NCBI GenBank assembly: GCA_024305405.1
Contig: JAKNDB010000109.1
Coordinates: forward strand, 4,278,001 to 4,342,000
Source of the DNA: Dirofilaria immitis
Lineage: Eukaryota > Nematoda > Chromadorea > Rhabditida > Onchocercidae
Reading direction: 5' to 3'
DNA length: 64,000 bases
This document shows positions 13,501 through 38,232 of this stretch, piece after piece (within the stretch, counting starts at the first letter, position 1; each line of letters opens with the position of its first letter). The position numbers were made by a program, and so were the translations under genes. The notes beneath the pieces were generated by a model. That model ran no database searches. It was not told the origin of the DNA and was given only the letters and a program-made list of their open reading frames with translations.

Positions 13501-16500
13501 AGAAACGATGACAAACTGTTTAGAAATATAAACACCTTACTATGTAAAGCATAAAAGGAATAAATGTCGTACCCTTGGGTTCATCACTGTAACAGAATAG
13601 ATAAGATGTATGCTCTTGTGAAGCCAACAAAGTAGGAGAATATAAGAATGCACAATAGCGATTGTAATGGGGTCGATTTTGATGACCAGTGGTCATGATA
13701 TTGGCTGGCTATTGGTCAAACTTGAAATAGTCAGCATTATCAAATATCTTTCAATTTTCCCTTTCAAAATGGACATCAGAAATATCTGCTTACAAATGTA
13801 AAATTTAAAGATTAAAGATAATAAATAAACAGAGCATTTCTTCGACTATCTAAAGACTGAAATAATATCTTTGTAGAATTTACAACCTTAGCGCTGGAAG
13901 CTTGTGATATATTTGTTTCATACAAAAATGTGTTTTCATTGCTTAAACTACACGTAACATATTTAAGATTAATTTACAGTTTGTTGCTTCAGAAATAGTT
14001 CAGATCAACTAATTGCAATCAATACACAAGAGGAATGTGTTGCTAAGATTTTTAAGTAAAATTGAAATTTTTGAGATGCGTAAGGAAAAATTTTTGTTTC
14101 TTTTCATCATAGTTTCAACATATTTAATTGCCTCCATATGCATTTCAATTTAGTTTGATGAAAAGAAACAAAATTTTCTCCTTACGCATCTTAAAAAAAT
14201 TTCAATCTTTTTATTTAAGAATCTTATCAACACATTTCTCTTTGTATTGCCATCAGTTGATCTGAACTATTCCTGAAATAACAAACTGTAAATTAATCTT
14301 TATGCGTTGGAAATAGTGTCATTGTTTTTGAATAAGAAATCTTTTTCAAATCCCACTCAAAATTGATGTCTTCGGCATCTCTATTTTCTTTGTTAGATTC
14401 TGATTTCTCCTCGAAGCAATAGAAATGATCGTTGAAAGTTATTTTTCATGTTCAGAGTATTTTTTAATTGATAGATTGTCCAAATTGGCCAGAGATATTT
14501 TTGGGAAATAGTGGTTTTTCACATTATAATACGGTGAAACTTCTTGTGATTTTAAAACTAGTTATATTTCTTATAGATCGAAATTCGAAATGATTTGAGA
14601 AATATTAATCGCAAATATTATCGATGAGTGAGAGACGAAGTCTTTGTAAAAGAAATTTCAATTGAATTTTTCAGATCCACGTAAATTCGAAATTACACAT
14701 AAAAATTTTAAATAAGTTGAAATTAAACAATCAAAATTCAAACTCTTCAGAATTCACAAAAGACGAAAAAAAAACTTTCATAAACCACACTTTTCCACAG
14801 AAAATACCATAAGAAAATAACGACTATCGAAAGAATATAATTTGAAGTACACAAAGACATTAAATTACGGTAAAATTTAGTTCTGACATTCAGCCATATG
14901 CAATTTTAGAACTCAGATTTGAAGTCAAATTCTGCCATGAAATAATTCAGCTTTCCGCTATTGCTTAGCAACTTGACATCAAGAAATTTGCTTCAGTTAT
15001 TTCATAACGATTTGACCTATATAAGTTGCACTTCTTCGTTGTCAATCGCATAAAAATGAGCTTTTTTATACATTATAATGTATTATGGTTCAATAAAATG
15101 CCGATCAAATACAATTCGAACTAATTTTTTGTTCCTATAATTTAAGCAAAAGCTAAATGTCGAAGCCCAAAAAGAAGGAATTAAAGACTTAAAATAACCA
15201 ATACACTGTTAGTATCATTAAATAATTCACATAAACGAACAATGTTCAATTTTATGAGTATCAAATAAATTAGAACGAACTGATAACAAACTGAAATATA
15301 GTCTATTTCACTTAGAAATACAAAAATTTTGGGTATAAAATGTGCTCAAAAATATATTAAAATTGATTTATAAGAAGTGCAAACTTGTTTATGTTAAAAC
15401 ATATGTTACTTCTGAATTTATGGATTACTTATGGCTCCTTAGTGAAATTTTGAATTTAATTAGAGTTCATAGCTTAATGAGGAGATCATTCATGTTGCAG
15501 GTCTGCTTCAGAATTGCTTATTTGCATTGCTAAATTGAGACGTACACTGTAAAAGCTTATTTTGTAGAAATACTTCAAAATGATACAAAATATTTGATAC
15601 TTATTAACATTGAAAGAGCAAACTTACTTTTCTAATAATCGAAGTCATTCATATCATCTTTATATTGACAATAGCTGATTGCAAGAAAAATTCTTCCTGA
15701 ACCTCTTCATTAACTTTAACATGTCTTCAGAAACTATTGAAAAAAGTTTTTAAATTTTATTCAATGTGTTACTGCATTGTAAAATTTATGATAAGCTTAA
15801 AGAATAGCTTCAAGTTTAAATTCACTAAAAAAGTTATGAGAATTCTTATCTTTCGTTTGATCTATCTACATGGCTTCTCTAACATTATTTTTTCATTCCC
15901 TGCTTATTATAACAAAAAAAAAAAGTTATAAACTAATTCTTCATTTCTTGTCCTTTTCAAATGTTTCATCTTATATTATACCCAGCAGTAATGTTAAAAT
16001 AATAATTGAAAAAATGTAAATCAGGAATACAACTGGCCGTTATAAATTACACGCATACTTAAAATACAAAATTTTCTGTAATGATATCACTACTAATCTC
16101 ATTACTTCAACAAAGCCTTAGCAGTTTTCTCAACATTATTGACCAATATTGATTTTGAAATTGTTACAAATCAGATTCGATTATTCCATAATTATTTGAG
16201 TGAGCTCAGGTTTAGCTTCCTTTTTCCAGTGATATCATTGTAAGCTTTGAAAAATTAAAATCCAAATTTTATTACGTATTGCTCACATAATTAGCGACTA
16301 CAACTAGTTATGAATGCATAATAAATTTAAAATTTATGTATCATTTATATACCGAACCAAATAACTGATTGGAAACTAATTAAATGATGGATTGGATAAC
16401 ATTTGAATTGGATAACATTTATCAGTGCTGTTTTAGATTTTTTTAACTGATTGAATGATTATCAATCTACAAGATTTCATGATTTGTTAGAAACGCCTTC

Positions 16501-17100
16501 TCATAATTTTTTAAATCCCTGTTTCAAGCTATTATCAAATACCCAGTCAGCAATTGTGAGCGTATTTTCGTTAACTTTAGTACTGCTCATTTCTCATTCC
16601 GTTGCAACCGCTTTTTAATTTGTTTTTTATTTGAAGGTGGCCTGCTGAAGGTGAAATGCCTTAAAGTAATCTCGCAAGGAAGAATAATTCATTAATTCAT
16701 TCGAATCAACCAGACTGAGTTTATCAGTAACAACTTATTGATCTAGTAACGTACCAATCCACTGAATGCAAGACCAAATAAAAAGTCAAATGTTCAGCAA
16801 GATGATAAGATCAATATCTCAAGAAGGTGGTAGATCAATCAAATACACTGGGAAGCTCGGTAACGGAACCAAGTTACGAATAGGATAAGAGTTGGAATGT
16901 ATAAACAACAGTTACCTACTTTCAAAAATAATGACTGAGTTACCGTAAAAACACTGTTGTGTATATATATTCCTGACACTGCAACTGCAACTTTATTGTT
17001 ATGGATAGCAAAACCTTTGATTACACCTTGAAATAATAATTCTAATTTCATTATGTCTCTTGCATAATTTGCTTTCTCAGGTCAACTATATAGAAAATAA
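4600..17100. other. Long AT-rich stretch with no recognisable gene
   Basis: I read both strands and found no protein family, tRNA or rRNA. The open frames are short, low in complexity and not linked by plausible splice sites. The longest, on the minus strand at 5318-5680 (120 codons), matches nothing I know. The only clear structure is the foldback at 13965-14300. Part of the stretch may be promoter or intron sequence of genes I could not recognise. Confidence 0.6.
13965..14300. repeat. Foldback element: 145-bp arms around a 46-bp centre
   Basis: The left arm (13965-14109) and the right arm (14156-14300) are imperfect reverse complements along their whole length. The outer ends read aagattaatttacagtttgt and acaaactgtaaattaatctt. 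The inner ends read tttcttttcatca and tgatgaaaagaaa. No coding frame is present. The structure fits a foldback or MITE-like transposon, or a long hairpin transcript. No convincing target-site duplication was found beyond A/T-rich flanks. Confidence 0.8.
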
Positions 17101-17250
17101 CACTCGTTAGGTTCCAGCTATGCGCTGTGTTCTTTTGTATCTTCCCTCGATTATAACTTCAGTACCTTAATTTACACTATTCCAAGTGCCCTTATATTTA
17201 GCTATCCCACTGGGATAGCTTGACACTGGGATCTGGTTTTAATGCAAAAA

Positions 17251-17725
17251 CTATTTCTTTGCTTCAGAAAATGAGAACTCCACCCTACGATTTTTAGCAT
17301 GCTGTTTTTCATACTTGGAATTCTTAGATCGCCTTGTACATAAACTAAAGGCTCAGTTTCGCCTCTAGAAGCAGTTTTTATTCTATTTTCTAGATAAGAT
17401 GTACAACTAACCATAAATTTCTTAGCTGCATCTGCCCTTCTCTCGCCCAATGTAACATTGTACTCATAAGAACCACGATTGTCAGTATGACCAGTTACAG
17501 TAACCTTCATATCAGGGTTATTTTGCAATACCTCCATTATATCGAGCATTACATCTGCACCTGCCTCGCTAATATTAGATTTATCATAATTAAAAAAAAC
17601 CCTTTTTCACTCATCTGTTTAACAACAGAGTTCATTTTATTTGCTACTCCTCTCTTTGGACAAGAACTTACACCAGTAAGCAGTAAGCAAAAACAGCGCA
17701 TTACAACCAACTTACTCCACATCAT
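17251..17725 (-). pseudogene. pal: Peptidoglycan-associated lipoprotein (Pal) remnant, Wolbachia-type
   Basis: In bacteria Pal anchors the outer membrane to peptidoglycan as part of Tol-Pal. The ATG at 17725 begins a hydrophobic lipoprotein signal with the lipobox LTGVSSC. A bacterial-looking GGAGG sits a few bases before the start. The OmpA-like domain follows: 'MKVTVTGHTDNRGSYEYNV' and 'LGERRADAAKKF', with the peptidoglycan-binding D and R residues kept. The end, 'NRRVEFSFSEAKK', stops at 17251. The frame changes after 'EKG' near 17605 and again near 17300, so no continuous protein is made. Almost the whole length of a Pal (about 160 residues) is present. Some of the shifts could be sequencing errors; there is no reason to expect expression in a nematode nucleus. 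Confidence 0.85.
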
Positions 17726-17885
17726 TGAACCTCCATAAATTTTAAAATAGTGCATAACTTTAAACTTTAGTATTTAATAATCTCTCTATAGCATAGTCAA
17801 GATAAATAAAATACTAAATACTTTTCTACAGTCTTGCAATTAATTTTCTAATAAGGCGTTAGACTTTGTGGAAAAATCAAGCTTT

Positions 17886-18945
<1,060 letters not shown>

Positions 18946-18969
18946 TTAAATGAAGCATGTGACTATAAT

Positions 18970-20481
18970 TAAATTAAAAGACTGAATGAAAATAAGTGAT
19001 TACATCTTTTGTTAGAAAATCATGCACCGTTTTTCTCTAACTCCCTTCTTTTCCATCTAGTTGCTTTTCAGAATGCTTTCACTTTTTTAATCTTCAGTTC
19101 ACTAAACCATTCTTTTCAAACTAACTTTTTTCGTCTTTGCAGATCAAGCGCATGTGCAATGTATTAATTTCATCATAACACTGATACGAGTGATAAAACA
19201 TGCACTGAATTAATTGGTGACTCGCAGGAAACCTAACACAACCTTTAGTTATAGAAAGTAGTACTCATCATTGCTTGAAACTATATGCTGCTCCTTTGCA
19301 AACTGAATAAATCTTTAAAACTGTTTGAAAGTTAAAGACAAGAGAATCGTTTGCAATTCTCTTCTTTAATTGTAACAGTTTATTTTTCTAATTCAATTAA
19401 TCGATTAATCAATATTAATTGGCTTGTTCTGATACAACTCCTAAACTTTTTAATGTGCAAAATGAACAGAATTGGAATCCCAACCTTCTTCGAGAAAACT
19501 GACAGAAGCAAAAATTTTAAGGAAAAGAAATGATAAATTGGAACATCAAAATATCAATTAAATTTGGCATATACAAGCATTCAACAGTTATATTAAAATG
19601 TATGCACTTTAAATAAGATTATTTAAATCTTTCAGTGTTTTATTTCTTCAATGTGAAAACTAATCAAAAATGCAAACTAAGCAGAAATCATACTCGTCGT
19701 TATTTTATTTCTCTAAGTGAAAGGCTTTGCTCTATATTAGAGCAGCTTTGTGTGGTAATTATCCTAAGCTCGTTTCTTTTTAAATTTGGAATTCACTTCC
19801 ACTGCTTCATATCTTTTATTTCGAAACCCGAACAATGAAGCGATAGACATTTTTTAGGAATTTATTATTCATTGAATAAATCACATGGAAGGGTAAATTT
19901 GATGGATGTTATTTGTTTCTTATAGTGGTAAACGTGTTAACCTTATTAAATAGAAGGATTTGTATTTTCTTGCAAATTCACTTAAATTAAGATTATATTC
20001 TGATTCTAAACTAAAATACTGAAATTATTGATTACATCATCAGAATTATAATTTTCATGTCTTATGGCTCTCATTTCATTGTTAAATTAATTGGGAAATA
20101 GGATCTTAATTAGCTTTGTATAAAATTTTATTTTCTTACTATGTTGTTTATAAATTTTGCAAAAATCATAAAAATAAAATCGGGAAGCTTTCTTTTTTTT
20201 ATTACATCCTTTCTTTTTCTTCTTTTTGTAAAAAGCTATGTAACTTGGTTAACGAGAAACATTATAAAGCAATGATTTGGATTTATTTGACAAAATTATA
20301 CTTAATGTAAACAAGCATTATTAAATTGTGATTACTTTTGCATAATACTACAATTTGCTGATTCGTCAATAATTAGTAATTTCAGAAATATTATTATTGA
20401 TGAAAATGAGACTCGACGTTCGTAAATATTTACAGTGTTAATTATCATTTTTATCAAATATAGATTGCTGTTCAATTGCAG
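18970..20481. other. AT-rich intergenic DNA before the mGluR gene
   Basis: No gene recognised on either strand. It probably contains the mGluR promoter. I saw no repeat of note. Confidence 0.5.
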
Positions 20482-20491
20482 ATAAAAGAGA
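20472..20491 (+). promoter_or_regulatory. Candidate trans-splice acceptor of the mGluR gene
   Basis: 'ttcaattgcag' ends at 20481, ten bases before the ATG of the tentative signal-peptide exon. That exon (20 codons, hydrophobic 'MFSLLAVAMHIL') ends in phase 0 at a GT donor, matching the phase of the next exon at 21452. The exon could instead be spurious, with the true start further upstream. Confidence 0.4.
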
Positions 20492-30061
<9,570 letters not shown>

Positions 30062-31679
30062 AATAAATATGTGGAATTATTGAAATTCTTTATTGGATGA
30101 CTCCTTCATAAATGTCTTTGTATTTTGAGTTCTTCATATTTTAGTTATTTTACGTTCCGAATGTTGTTTGTTTAAAAATTTTGGAATATTGCTTGTTGAA
30201 TTTTTACTTAGCTCATTTATAGAAAAAAATATATTTTTTCCTAAGTTGTGCTATCGACTTTTTAATATCAAAATAAAGTTTTATTAAAATATGAAATGTA
30301 TTCAATTAAGAGATGTTTGGAGTGATTAGAAAACTTATTTTTATTGGAATTGTGACAGTATGCTTTATATCGTGCTCTAAAAAGTTACGAAAATATGTTA
30401 ATTTTTACCCTCGCAGTGGATTTGTTTGAATGGTTTGCAATACATAAATTTATCTAAAATCAATGATATTCTTTTTCAATACATCTGAAATAAAACGAGA
30501 GCACAAAAATACGACGTAAGTATTGAACTGATTTGAAAATTCATTAGAATGTGGATCGTTTCGGTAAGATGCATGATGGTACAAAAATTTTAAGTTTTTT
30601 GGTTAAGAAATTGAAATGGACAGAATAACCGTATATTTTTCCTCTTTCATCTTAAATATTGAATCTTAGATGGATCTTCACTGCAACTGCAATAATATTT
30701 TCCTGTGCATATATTTTTAAGTTTTTTACACGAAGAAAAAAGTTTAACGAAAAATGATGGTGAAGGGAACGATTTTTAAAGTACGAAAGCAGTTAGTGAA
30801 TGAAGGGGTCGTAGAATAAAAAATCAAAATTTTTACAAGTATAGAAGCAAAACATGACAAAAAAGCTTGTTAAGGCTGCTGCCATCACTCAGAACGTTCT
30901 AAATTTATATTACATTTGAAAATTAACTTTCTTATTTGTAACCACAGCCACTCACAATCCAAAATATATGCCAAATCTACTAGCATGTCATGGATTAAAA
31001 TTTGTCCGATGAAATATTTTTATTTTGATCATTTTTCGAGTTAAACTGAAGATTATGTAACTAGCAGGACGGTAATAAATAATCCTTTATGGCTTTTCAT
31101 TAATAAGAAAAAATTTTACAATCCTTCTATAATAATGATAATTAAGAAAAAATCGATGTCTCCTACGAAGGAAAGACTGCTCATCGAATTCTATTAATTC
31201 TGCTGTGATGGAATGACACCTTTCACTTTTAAAGATTGATTCGAAGGTGTGACCAGATCAATTATTTAAATGTTGAACACAAGTGTGACTTTATTTAAGT
31301 TATAAGAGATTTAATGCCGTTATCCAAAACAATAACAATTTTTTAAACAATTACATACAAATGTTTTCAAACTTAACGGCAACAATGCAATTGAAATATC
31401 CGAAGTCTTTGCTTACAGGTAGAATACAAATAAAAAGTGCTATTTAGAAAATGAAGCGTATTTAATTACTAGCTCTGTGTCATGCATTGAATTTTCGCTT
31501 CTCTTTTGTAGCATGATCCTTTAAATTTAAGATTTTATTTCATCTGTTATTTCTTATGGATAAAAGGAACTGATTATTTAACGAACTTTATTACACTGAA
31601 GATTTTGCCTAAAAAGTCTCTTTTTTAAATGAGAAATCTTAAATATGAAAATCAGTAATAAGAGTATACAATACATAAT
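30062..31679. other. Intergenic stretch between mGluR and GST
   Basis: The two genes converge here. An 'aataaa' at about 30272, and others, could serve for mRNA 3' ends. No other gene or repeat seen. Confidence 0.5.
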
Positions 31680-32875
<1,196 letters not shown>

Positions 32876-34477
32876 CTACAATAATTAGTGTAACCGTGTC
32901 ATGTTTAAAAGTTTGTTTTCATCTTTACTTTAATAGAAATATTGGGATTTAAGTTATAATAATACTTAAACATCGCATGCTTGCGTTTTGAGCATTACGT
33001 AACAGACGAGTAATACTTCAGAAAGATGAATTCTCTATCCAGGTATAAAAAGATGAAATAAGATTTAACGCTTAAACGAAATTTATGATTCTTATCAAAT
33101 GCCAATTGAAACTCTAACGGTTATTGAGTTTTTCAAATGCTGATTATTCTTCTAAATGTTCAAATCGCTGATATAATATGAAAGAGATATAAAAAATATT
33201 CACATAAGAATTTTATTTGTATAAAATAACGCATGAGTGTGGAAATCAGACTTGAAAATTTAATTTATATCGCTAATGATCTACTCATTAATAATGTTGT
33301 TGTAAAAAATTTTTTCTCAAATTTAGGGAATGTGATCAATAATAATGTAAAATGGTAAAAATAGTAAGAAAAGCAAGACTGGATATTTTCTCAAATGTAG
33401 TGGAAAAAAAGTTAAGCACTAGCCATTTTGGAAGCAAGAAGTGAATTAAATAGACTTTTGTAGAGCTATCATCGGCAGTCTAAAAAATTAGATTCATTTA
33501 GCGAACTGAAGTATTAAACAGAGTAGATAAATCTTTGAAAAAATGAATGAGTAATAAATAATACCGGAACAAGCAAAACTACTTTCTAATTATCAATGAT
33601 GGCTACTTTTTCACAGCAATATAAAACATCACTTTGAAATAAAATGCCGTTTGATGTCAAATCAGAGATCATCAAATAATATTTTCTACTACATGCCAAA
33701 CAAAAAGGAAAATGAAGAAATGACAGCTGTAATAGGCGTTTTATTTATAGTCCATTTAGTATTAAAATTCCAAAAATTCATTTTTGAGAATCACGGTCTT
33801 CTGAAAAATTCTGAAAAAACCTTTTTTCTTCCAAGAAAAATTTAAATTTAAGCAATGTCTAAAATACATTTTTATCTGAATCTGAATTTTTTACTCCTCT
33901 GTTAATTTCAACAGTTCCTTCTTGCATTATATCATATGCGAATGCAATTGTCAATAATAAAGAAATTTCGTTCCTTCTTGCATTATATCATATGCGAATG
34001 CAATTGTCAATAATAAAGAAATTTCGGTGACAATTTCAAGTTTTTAACTGCACCTATTAAAGCATCACGTGATAAATTCTTTCTTATCTACCTAGGCGTA
34101 AAATACCCCATTGACGTTCTCAATGATTGAAACTTATGAGATCTTGCTGTGTTCTAGCGTCATTGTTGCCATTTATTTATAACAAACAATTAAATTATTT
34201 TTAATGATTATTTTTTTAACAAAAGACAAAGTTTGTAAGCAGGATATCATATCAAATTGATGTAGTAGTTAAAAATTAGTTTATGATTTTAGTGAGTTCT
34301 GCTGAAAAAGTTTCAAGTGAATAAAAATGGACAGTTCTTTCAGAAAAATCGAATCAAAACAATTTTTATTTGGAAATTGTGAATAAGGTAAAAGTGAAGG
34401 AAATTGCTAATTTTCCGTAAAGCAAAGTTCACATAACGCTCATAGCTTAATAAACTGAAAAAGAAGCAAAAACATAC
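32876..34477. other. Intergenic stretch upstream of the GST
   Basis: No gene recognised. It holds the 56-bp tandem duplication described separately and presumably the GST promoter. Confidence 0.5.
33915..34026. repeat. Perfect 56-bp tandem duplication
   Basis: The unit starting ttccttcttgcattatatca occurs at 33915-33970 and again at 33971-34026 without a mismatch. Perfect identity implies a recent event or an assembly artefact. No coding frame is involved. Confidence 0.95.
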
Positions 34478-35080
34478 TTCTAAAGAATCAAGCCAACAGT
34501 CCATCATTTTGATGGATGTTTTGTAGAAAAGTATTTCTCTCGGCAACGCCTGAAGGGCGCAGCAAAAACCTCGTAATATTTGCAAAATATTGTTCTAGAA
34601 AAATTTTGTCAAGCAAAAGAAAGGACTAACTAAATCTTCCTTCTCAATTTTTTTCTTTCTTTTTTAAAAGCTGTAGTTAAAAAATTCCTAACGAATCCTT
34701 TCAAATTTATGTTGAAATAATTTCAACAATTCTATTTTTTTTTTTGAAGTATAAAATCAAAATAAACATGTGCAAATGAATGGCTTGAAATGGATCGGAA
34801 CAATTACACTGCTGGCCTAGCATGGCCATTTGTGCTTGATATTTTATGTCGTTTATAGAAAGAAGGCATCTATGAAATGCTGTAGTTTGAACATAAATAA
34901 CGTCATTTATATTTAAATTATTGAAGGCGATATATAATCCTAAGATTAGGAAGAAAATTAATGCATAATGTTGAAACAAAAAAAATTAATCTATAATTAC
35001 CTTATTCATAGACTGAATTGAAGTACTCATAGTAGCTTCCATCTCATCATTTTTTTAGGTACGGATTCAACAACAAAGTT
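34478..35080 (-). CDS. Tentative gene: Cys-containing protein of unknown function
   Basis: Three exon-like segments with good splice borders: 35080-35001, 34939-34768 and 34549-34478. They encode 'NFVVESVP', 'DEMEATMSTSIQSMNK', 'NINDVIYVQTTAFHRCLL', 'INDIKYQAQMAMLGQQCNC' and 'ALPREILFYKTSIKMMDCWL'. The composition is more complex than the surrounding junk frames. The four cysteines suggest an extracellular module, but I cannot name the family. The frame breaks at a seven-A run near 35050 and again near 34925, as in the neighbouring genes. No start or stop was found, so the model is partial. Confidence 0.35.
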
Positions 35081-35519
35081 CTGAAAATAAGCAATAAACC
35101 AGGAAAGTTGCTCACAAACAACTCGATGATTTAGTTAATTCTTGTTTCAAGACCCTTCGTATAATCAATTTTTTACCTTTGTAATAAAAGTTATGAAAAT
35201 GGTGAAAACATAGAAACTGCTAACGATCGACATGCTTGTTGTGAACAATAAGTGACGAAACAATAAAATAAAGAAACTGCTTTGGCAACTTTATAAATGA
35301 GTGATGCAGGTAAAGAATGAACGCAAATATCACCTTTAATCGTTCAAATGTGCCTATGTGGGTATGTTTAATTTGTCATTTGTAGGTTTTTTCTTATTTC
35401 GCAATGACTGGTATTAATTCAGTTGTTCCTTCACTGAAAATGAAATTTCTCAACACAACAATTGTGAAACCCTTTATTCACCTGGAAATAATTTTTAAAA
35501 GGATTCCGATTTTTTCTAT

Positions 35520-35667
35520 TTCAGTGGTATTTGTAGGAAAAAAAGAATCAATTAATTTTCATTACTGCTTTATACCTGTTGATAATCGAATACCATGGTA
35601 CACTGCATTACCAAACTTAAAGTCATTTCATGAATTGAATGAACTCTACAGAAATAATTTTTTATAA
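35520..35667 (+). pseudogene. Possible fragment of an RNB-family exoribonuclease (DIS3/DIS3L2-like)
   Basis: After a 3' splice-like site (tttctatttcag) the frame reads 'VVFVGKKESINFHYCFIPVD', then 'NRIPWYTALPNL' and a stop at 35667. The 'F(I/T)PvDnRIP' core resembles the cold-shock/RNB junction of DIS3-like enzymes. Nothing else of that large protein is visible nearby, so this would be an isolated exon or retro-fragment. The match is by eye and short. Confidence 0.25.
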
Positions 35668-36782
35668 CTTTTTTGGAAAAATATACCTGAATATTACTTC
35701 TAAATCCAAACATATCCATTTGTTCATTATGCTTTGTTTTTTTGTATAAATTTAACTTCGTCTAATAACACTAAGAAATTTAGTGCATTTTACACCACAA
35801 TAGAGTATGATTGCATCTTGTTACCCTTCCACGTACAAATTTTGTTTCATCAAAATCTGGCAAATTCTAGAGATAATTGCCTATATACTTCTAAAACATT
35901 TCATAGATGAAAATTGCATAGCACTGCTTCACCAACATATTAAACTTCGTATTAGCTGATCTCTGTATACCATCCAACAGAAACAGAACTGATATTTTTG
36001 TAAACTTGACAATTGATAACTAGTCCAAATATCTCTATAGATACAGCTCTGATCATGTCTAACGTTTTCAATTATTTATTTATTTATTTATTAATAGATA
36101 AGAAATATTTGAACTTGTATTTTGTCTGTATGAGTTGTTGAATAAAAATAACATTTGCGTTAATGCTGCTGATTAACTTACTTTTTTTTGGAGTTTCTCG
36201 AAGTAGAAATGAGATTTCTTTCTCTTCATAACTTTATCTTCAAAATAACTGGTATTATACATGATAATATCGGACAATCTTCCAGCTGGAAGCAATCCAA
36301 CTTGTGACTTTACCAGTAAATCGAAGAATAAAAATATAAAACTTTCAGCATACTGTAGCAAAAATTTATTATGGTTCAAAAAATTATTTTTCTGTTATTT
36401 TAGAGACGTATTGAAAGCTTCGCTAAAAGTTGGAAATTTTATATGTTGTTAATTGGAGAATTTTCTTTGTCTGCAAAAATGAAGTATTTTTCTATCTGTA
36501 TCAATTGAAAATGAAGAATTTATATGATAAGCAATTCAGTGGAAAAGACGAGCAAGATAATGCTGTAATGATCTATCGTTTAAAGGAAAAAAATTACTAC
36601 ATTTGTTAAGGATGTGTCCTTTACAGGAAATTTCTGTCGATAAAAAAATGAAATCTAAATTGTGATTTATCAAAATGCAGTGTTATTTTCTTTGAAATAA
36701 ATCGTAATACCGCAGGCATTTTTCGGTCAATTCTATAAATGGTAAAACAGAACAAACTGAAATTCCAAAGATGTGGTAAAAT

Positions 36783-37340
<558 letters not shown>

Positions 37341-37891
37341 CTATTTCATATATAGACATAAAACTATTTCATACAAGCTTTGCAGTAGTTTGAACTGATA
37401 TTACAGTGAAGAAGTGTACAAGACATTATTAAAAGATTTTTTGTAAATGTAGAAACACGATTCAATATTCTGTACATTTAGAATCTAAGATAGGAATAGG
37501 AGGAACTGAAGAAGCTACGATTTGAAAGTAATGAATAATAGCCTACGTAATAAAGAGATTCATTGAACAGCTCGAAAAGGAAGGACAAATATAGGCCCCA
37601 ACTAACCACTAGACCTGCTGACAATATTCCCACCACGACTCATTCAGCAATGAATCATTATCGCAGTTATGCCGCAGGACTTTACGGATTTTGACAGGTT
37701 TGAGCTCGAGTCGCCGTAATATCATTTTTGGCATATAGAGCATTTGCATATTACTGTGCTTGAGGACGTTTTTCTGAAGCTGGTGTACTTTGATTTTTGG
37801 AAAGGATGCTTATTTATTACTTTCTCGCTGGAGAAGCTCAATAAAACCTTTGAGAATTTTGATGACGTCGTAGTCATTCATTTATTTCTCC

Positions 37892-38232
37892 AATAATTTT
37901 TGATTGGAAAATTCATGCTCTATTGATCATGCTTACATGTCAACCATGCTGTTTTAATAAATCAGTGAAGCTAACAAAAATCTGACTCTTTGAAAAGTTT
38001 TCGTTCACGTGTAAAATAAGCTGTGGGACTTCCAAGACTTGTTATATTTCCATTAAAAGTTATGGAAATTTTATCTAAATTTGATGTACATGTCATTCTT
38101 TTGTATCAATATGTTTCAAGCAGAAAACTTTTCAGAGAGTCAGATTTTTGTTAGCTTCACTGATTTATTAAAACAGCATGGTTGACATGTAAGCATGATC
38201 AATAGAGCATGAATTTTCCAATCAAAATTATT
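37892..38232. repeat. Foldback element: 112-bp arms around a 117-bp centre
   Basis: The left arm (37892-38003) and right arm (38121-38232) are near-perfect reverse complements, for example catgctctattgatcatgct against agcatgatcaatagagcatg. The arms are unrelated in sequence to the foldback at 14 kb. There is no transposase frame. It could be a MITE-like element or the template of a long hairpin RNA. Confidence 0.85.

Noticed and set aside
16839..17051. Minus-strand frame of 70 codons just left of the Wolbachia patch as a further bacterial gene
   Set aside because: The sequence did not resemble any bacterial family I could name; it may still be part of the insert.
17487..17738. Plus-strand open frame over the pal remnant
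   Set aside because: It is a shadow of the minus-strand pal sequence and has no recognisable content.
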